From NCBI GenBank assembly GCA_017509245.1, contig JAFWQC010000024.1, positions 1 to 34,351 of the forward strand: a stretch of DNA of 34,351 nucleotides. The letters are read 5' to 3'. Source of the DNA: Clostridiales bacterium. GTDB taxonomy: Bacteria; Bacillota; Clostridia; Saccharofermentanales; Saccharofermentanaceae. The translations under genes and the position numbers were made by a program. The stretch's first letter is position 1; each line of letters starts with the position of its first letter. Positions 32,613 through 34,351 of the stretch are shown one piece after another. Below the pieces are notes generated by a model. That model was not told the DNA's origin. It was given only the letters and a program-made list of their open reading frames with translations, and searched no databases.

Positions 32613-34045
32613 TGAATATCAGTAAAGTAATGAGATCTGTATCAATGGCTGCTGCAGCGTTTACCGCTGCAGTGATCATTGTTTGTTCTGCGGCATTTTT
32701 CGCGCTTCCGGCAAAGCTTGTAAATGCTGATGTCGGACAGCCCGATATTGCGGTTCCCGCCTTAAGCGACGTGCACTGCGCTTCCTACTGCGTATACGAC
32801 AAGACCACGGGTTATATAGTCCTGAGCATGAATCCGGAGGACCGTATCTATCCGGCTTCCATGACCAAGATCATGACCTGCATGCTGAGCCTTGAGTATC
32901 TTGATACATCAGCCAAGCTCACCGTAAGCCCAAGTGCTCTTGCAGGACTCGGAAGCGATTCCTCGCTCATGGGAGTTCTTGAAGGCGAGAAGGTTAAGGT
33001 AAGCGAGCTCTTATACGGTCTTATGCTCCCGTCGGGAAATGATGCGGCAAATGTACTTGGTGAGGGCTGTGTTGAGGCTTTCTTTGAGAAGTATCCTGCC
33101 GGCGGCACCACGCTTAACAGCGACGGCGTAAATGCGCAGTACATACTTGATACATTAGGTGATACACAGGAACACATCCTTTCGATGCGCAAGCTCGACG
33201 CGTTTGCTGTGCTCATGAATCTACGTGCGAGCAAGCTCGGATGCAAGGGCACTCACTTCGTTAACGCGTGCGGACTTCCCGACAACGATCACTACACGAC
33301 GGCATACGATCTTACACTGATCATGGCTGCCGCATCGGAACTTGAGGATTTCAGAACGCTTATAAGCGCTCCTTCCCACGTATTCGCTGCGACAAACAGA
33401 CATAAGGCTGATGCATGGGACTACGTTAAGAATTCGAACTATCTCCTATACGATCCGTGGCTTGCCTCGAAAACAGCCAACGGTACGGATTCGCATCTTT
33501 CCGCAGTCATCGGAGGAAAGACCGGTACCACATCACAGGCCGGCAAGGGTCTTACGATATATACGGTCAACGAGAACGGCCATGAACTCATGATATCCAT
33601 CTGCGGCATTCCGCAGGACTATTATTTCTATACAACAATGTATCTTGCATCTGTCACGGCATACGGCAACCTCGCATGCTGGGAGGCAGATCCGGTTACA
33701 AGGGTATATGGAACAACAGGCGACTATAAGTATGTAAATGCGCCTGCAAATGAGCAGCCGATGTTCGACCCCCTGATAAATCCGGGCGATGAGCCGGTAG
33801 GTTACGATCCGATCGTCGAGACTCCCACTCCGACACCTGTTGAGGAGGAGATGCCTGACGAGCCGGAGGTTGAGCCGGGAACGCCGCTGGAGCTCTTTGT
33901 TAAGAGCAACCCGGTGATATCAGCCGTCATAGGCGGATTCATGCTCCTTATAATCATATTGAATATAGTTCTGTGGGTACGTATAAACCGTATAAAGAAA
34001 GCAGCTGAGATAAGGGCCAAGAGGCTTCAGTCCAGAAAGAAATAA
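32612..34045 (+). CDS. D-alanyl-D-alanine carboxypeptidase (DacF-like, low-mass PBP)
   Basis: Penicillin-binding carboxypeptidase that trims the terminal D-Ala from peptidoglycan stem peptides at the outer membrane face. The 477 residues have an N-terminal signal/anchor helix (about 8-32), the three S11 motifs in order: SMTK (Ser83-Lys86), SGN (141-143) and KTG (303-305), then a Pro/Thr/Glu-rich linker (ETPTPTPVEEEMPDEPE, about 408-424) and a C-terminal membrane helix (VIGGFMLLIIILNIVLWV) with a basic tail. The C-terminal helix replaces the amphipathic anchor of many DacA/DacF proteins. Translation is coupled to gyrA by the one-base overlap, an unusual pairing. It is followed by a terminator. 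Confidence 0.93.
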   Translation: MNISKVMRSVSMAAAAFTAAVIIVCSAAFFALPAKLVNADVGQPDIAVPALSDVHCASYCVYDKTTGYIVLSMNPEDRIYPASMTKIMTCMLSLEYLDTSAKLTVSPSALAGLGSDSSLMGVLEGEKVKVSELLYGLMLPSGNDAANVLGEGCVEAFFEKYPAGGTTLNSDGVNAQYILDTLGDTQEHILSMRKLDAFAVLMNLRASKLGCKGTHFVNACGLPDNDHYTTAYDLTLIMAAASELEDFRTLISAPSHVFAATNRHKADAWDYVKNSNYLLYDPWLASKTANGTDSHLSAVIGGKTGTTSQAGKGLTIYTVNENGHELMISICGIPQDYYFYTTMYLASVTAYGNLACWEADPVTRVYGTTGDYKYVNAPANEQPMFDPLINPGDEPVGYDPIVETPTPTPVEEEMPDEPEVEPGTPLELFVKSNPVISAVIGGFMLLIIILNIVLWVRINRIKKAAEIRAKRLQSRKK

Positions 34046-34055
34046 TCATATAAAC

Positions 34056-34080
34056 AGAGGCGGTCCTGACCGCCTCTTTC
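34056..34080 (+). terminator. Rho-independent terminator after the carboxypeptidase gene
   Basis: AGAGGCGGT (34056-34064) pairs perfectly with ACCGCCTCT (34069-34077), with a CCTG loop, followed by a short TT. It lies 10 bases after the stop. Confidence 0.8.
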
Positions 34081-34178
34081 ACACTCCGGACGGGAAGTTT
34101 CTTAGTGCACCTGTAATTTAATTGAATAAAGGCTTTGAAGACTTTTAAAAATATTTTTCAAAAGCTTGAAAAAACTGC

Positions 34179-34205
34179 TTGACATACAGCACGCTGTGGT
34201 ATATC
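34179..34205 (+). promoter_or_regulatory. Strong promoter, probably of an rRNA operon
   Basis: A perfect TTGACA at 34179-34184 is followed by TGG-TATATC (TATATC at 34200-34205, extended -10, 15-base spacer); TATCCT at 34202-34207 gives a 17-base spacer instead. An AT-rich, A-tract-bearing upstream region (34141-34178) resembles an UP element. Confidence 0.6.
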
Positions 34206-34351
34206 CTTTACGAGCACTTTGACGGAGGCACGATATAAATGTGCTCAAAAATCAAAGGAAAAGCACGGATCTTGAAAATTGAATAGAATGCAAAACTTGA
34301 AGTAAAACGGACCTTTTTCAATTCTAAGAATTGAGTTTTTATTAAAGTAAT
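34206..34351 (+). other. Probable rRNA operon leader, 16S gene expected beyond the window
   Basis: This non-coding stretch contains GGATCTTGAAAATTGAATAG (34267-34286), a phrase typical of sequence around rRNA genes in Firmicutes, and a stem TCAATTC/GAATTGA (34318-34324 with 34328-34334) followed by TTTTTATTAAAG. TGCTCA near 34242 may be a weak boxA antitermination element. No coding frame is seen. The 16S start motif (AGAGTTTGATCCTGG) is not reached, so the assignment is an inference. Confidence 0.5.

Noticed and set aside
1..34351. CRISPR arrays, insertion sequences, phage genes, tRNAs and known riboswitches
   Set aside because: I saw no regularly spaced repeats, transposase or integrase motifs, cloverleaf structures or conserved aptamer cores anywhere in the window.

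Overview
The window reads as chromosomal DNA of a low-to-mid GC Gram-positive anaerobe of the class Clostridia. The evidence is the Firmicutes-type gene sets (spc ribosomal operon; rpmH-rnpA-yidD-yidC-jag-mnmE-mnmG-rsmG; a DacF-type carboxypeptidase), strong purine-rich ribosome binding sites, a lipoprotein signal on the solute-binding protein, and a YesM/YesN-type regulatory pair next to a carbohydrate ABC transporter. Saccharofermentans- or Oscillospiraceae-like fibre degraders are my best guess, but genus cannot be fixed from this sequence alone.

Layout. (1) 11-2533: end of the spc ribosomal operon, rpsE-rpmD-rplO-secY, closed by a strong terminator. (2) 2644-10340: a solitary Mbeg1/DUF2974-like hydrolase, a VanRS-like two-component pair on the minus strand (3886-6510), a histidine phosphatase, a roughly 535-base gene-free stretch, then a three-gene unit of small membrane protein, OmpR-type regulator and histidine kinase. 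(3) 10431-22664: a carbohydrate-utilisation locus. A 990-residue fusion of carboxylesterase, GH43 glycosidase and CBM6-like domain faces away from a YesM-type sensor kinase, a YesN-type AraC response regulator, a solute-binding lipoprotein, two permeases, and an enlarged YesL/DUF624 membrane protein with an extra extracytoplasmic domain. The transport ATPase is not encoded here, as is usual for this family. (4) 22694-29732: the cluster rpmH-rnpA-yidD-yidC-jag-mnmE-mnmG-rsmG, driven by a perfect consensus promoter but without dnaA beside it. (5) 29792-34351: gyrA from its own extended -10 promoter, overlapping a D-Ala-D-Ala carboxypeptidase gene, a terminator, and then what looks like the promoter and leader of an rRNA operon whose 16S gene would start just beyond the window.

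How the genes fit together. In region 3 the kinase/regulator pair probably senses an oligosaccharide outside the cell and switches on the binding protein and permeases. A 12-base direct repeat with a 22-base period lies directly against the -35 box of the binding-protein promoter, which is the arrangement expected for an AraC-type activator. Imported oligosaccharides would then be de-esterified and trimmed in the cytoplasm by the esterase-GH43 fusion, which has no signal peptide. As written, the sensor kinase is broken by a frameshift near 14970 that separates its dimerisation/His region from its ATPase domain.

Points of most interest are the esterase-GH43-CBM fusion, the frameshifted kinase, the direct-repeat operator, the YesL protein with its added outer domain, two genes that appear to be transcribed as leaderless mRNAs, and a GyrA with Ala at the quinolone-determining Ser83 position. 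I found no CRISPR array, tRNA, insertion sequence, phage gene or classical riboswitch.
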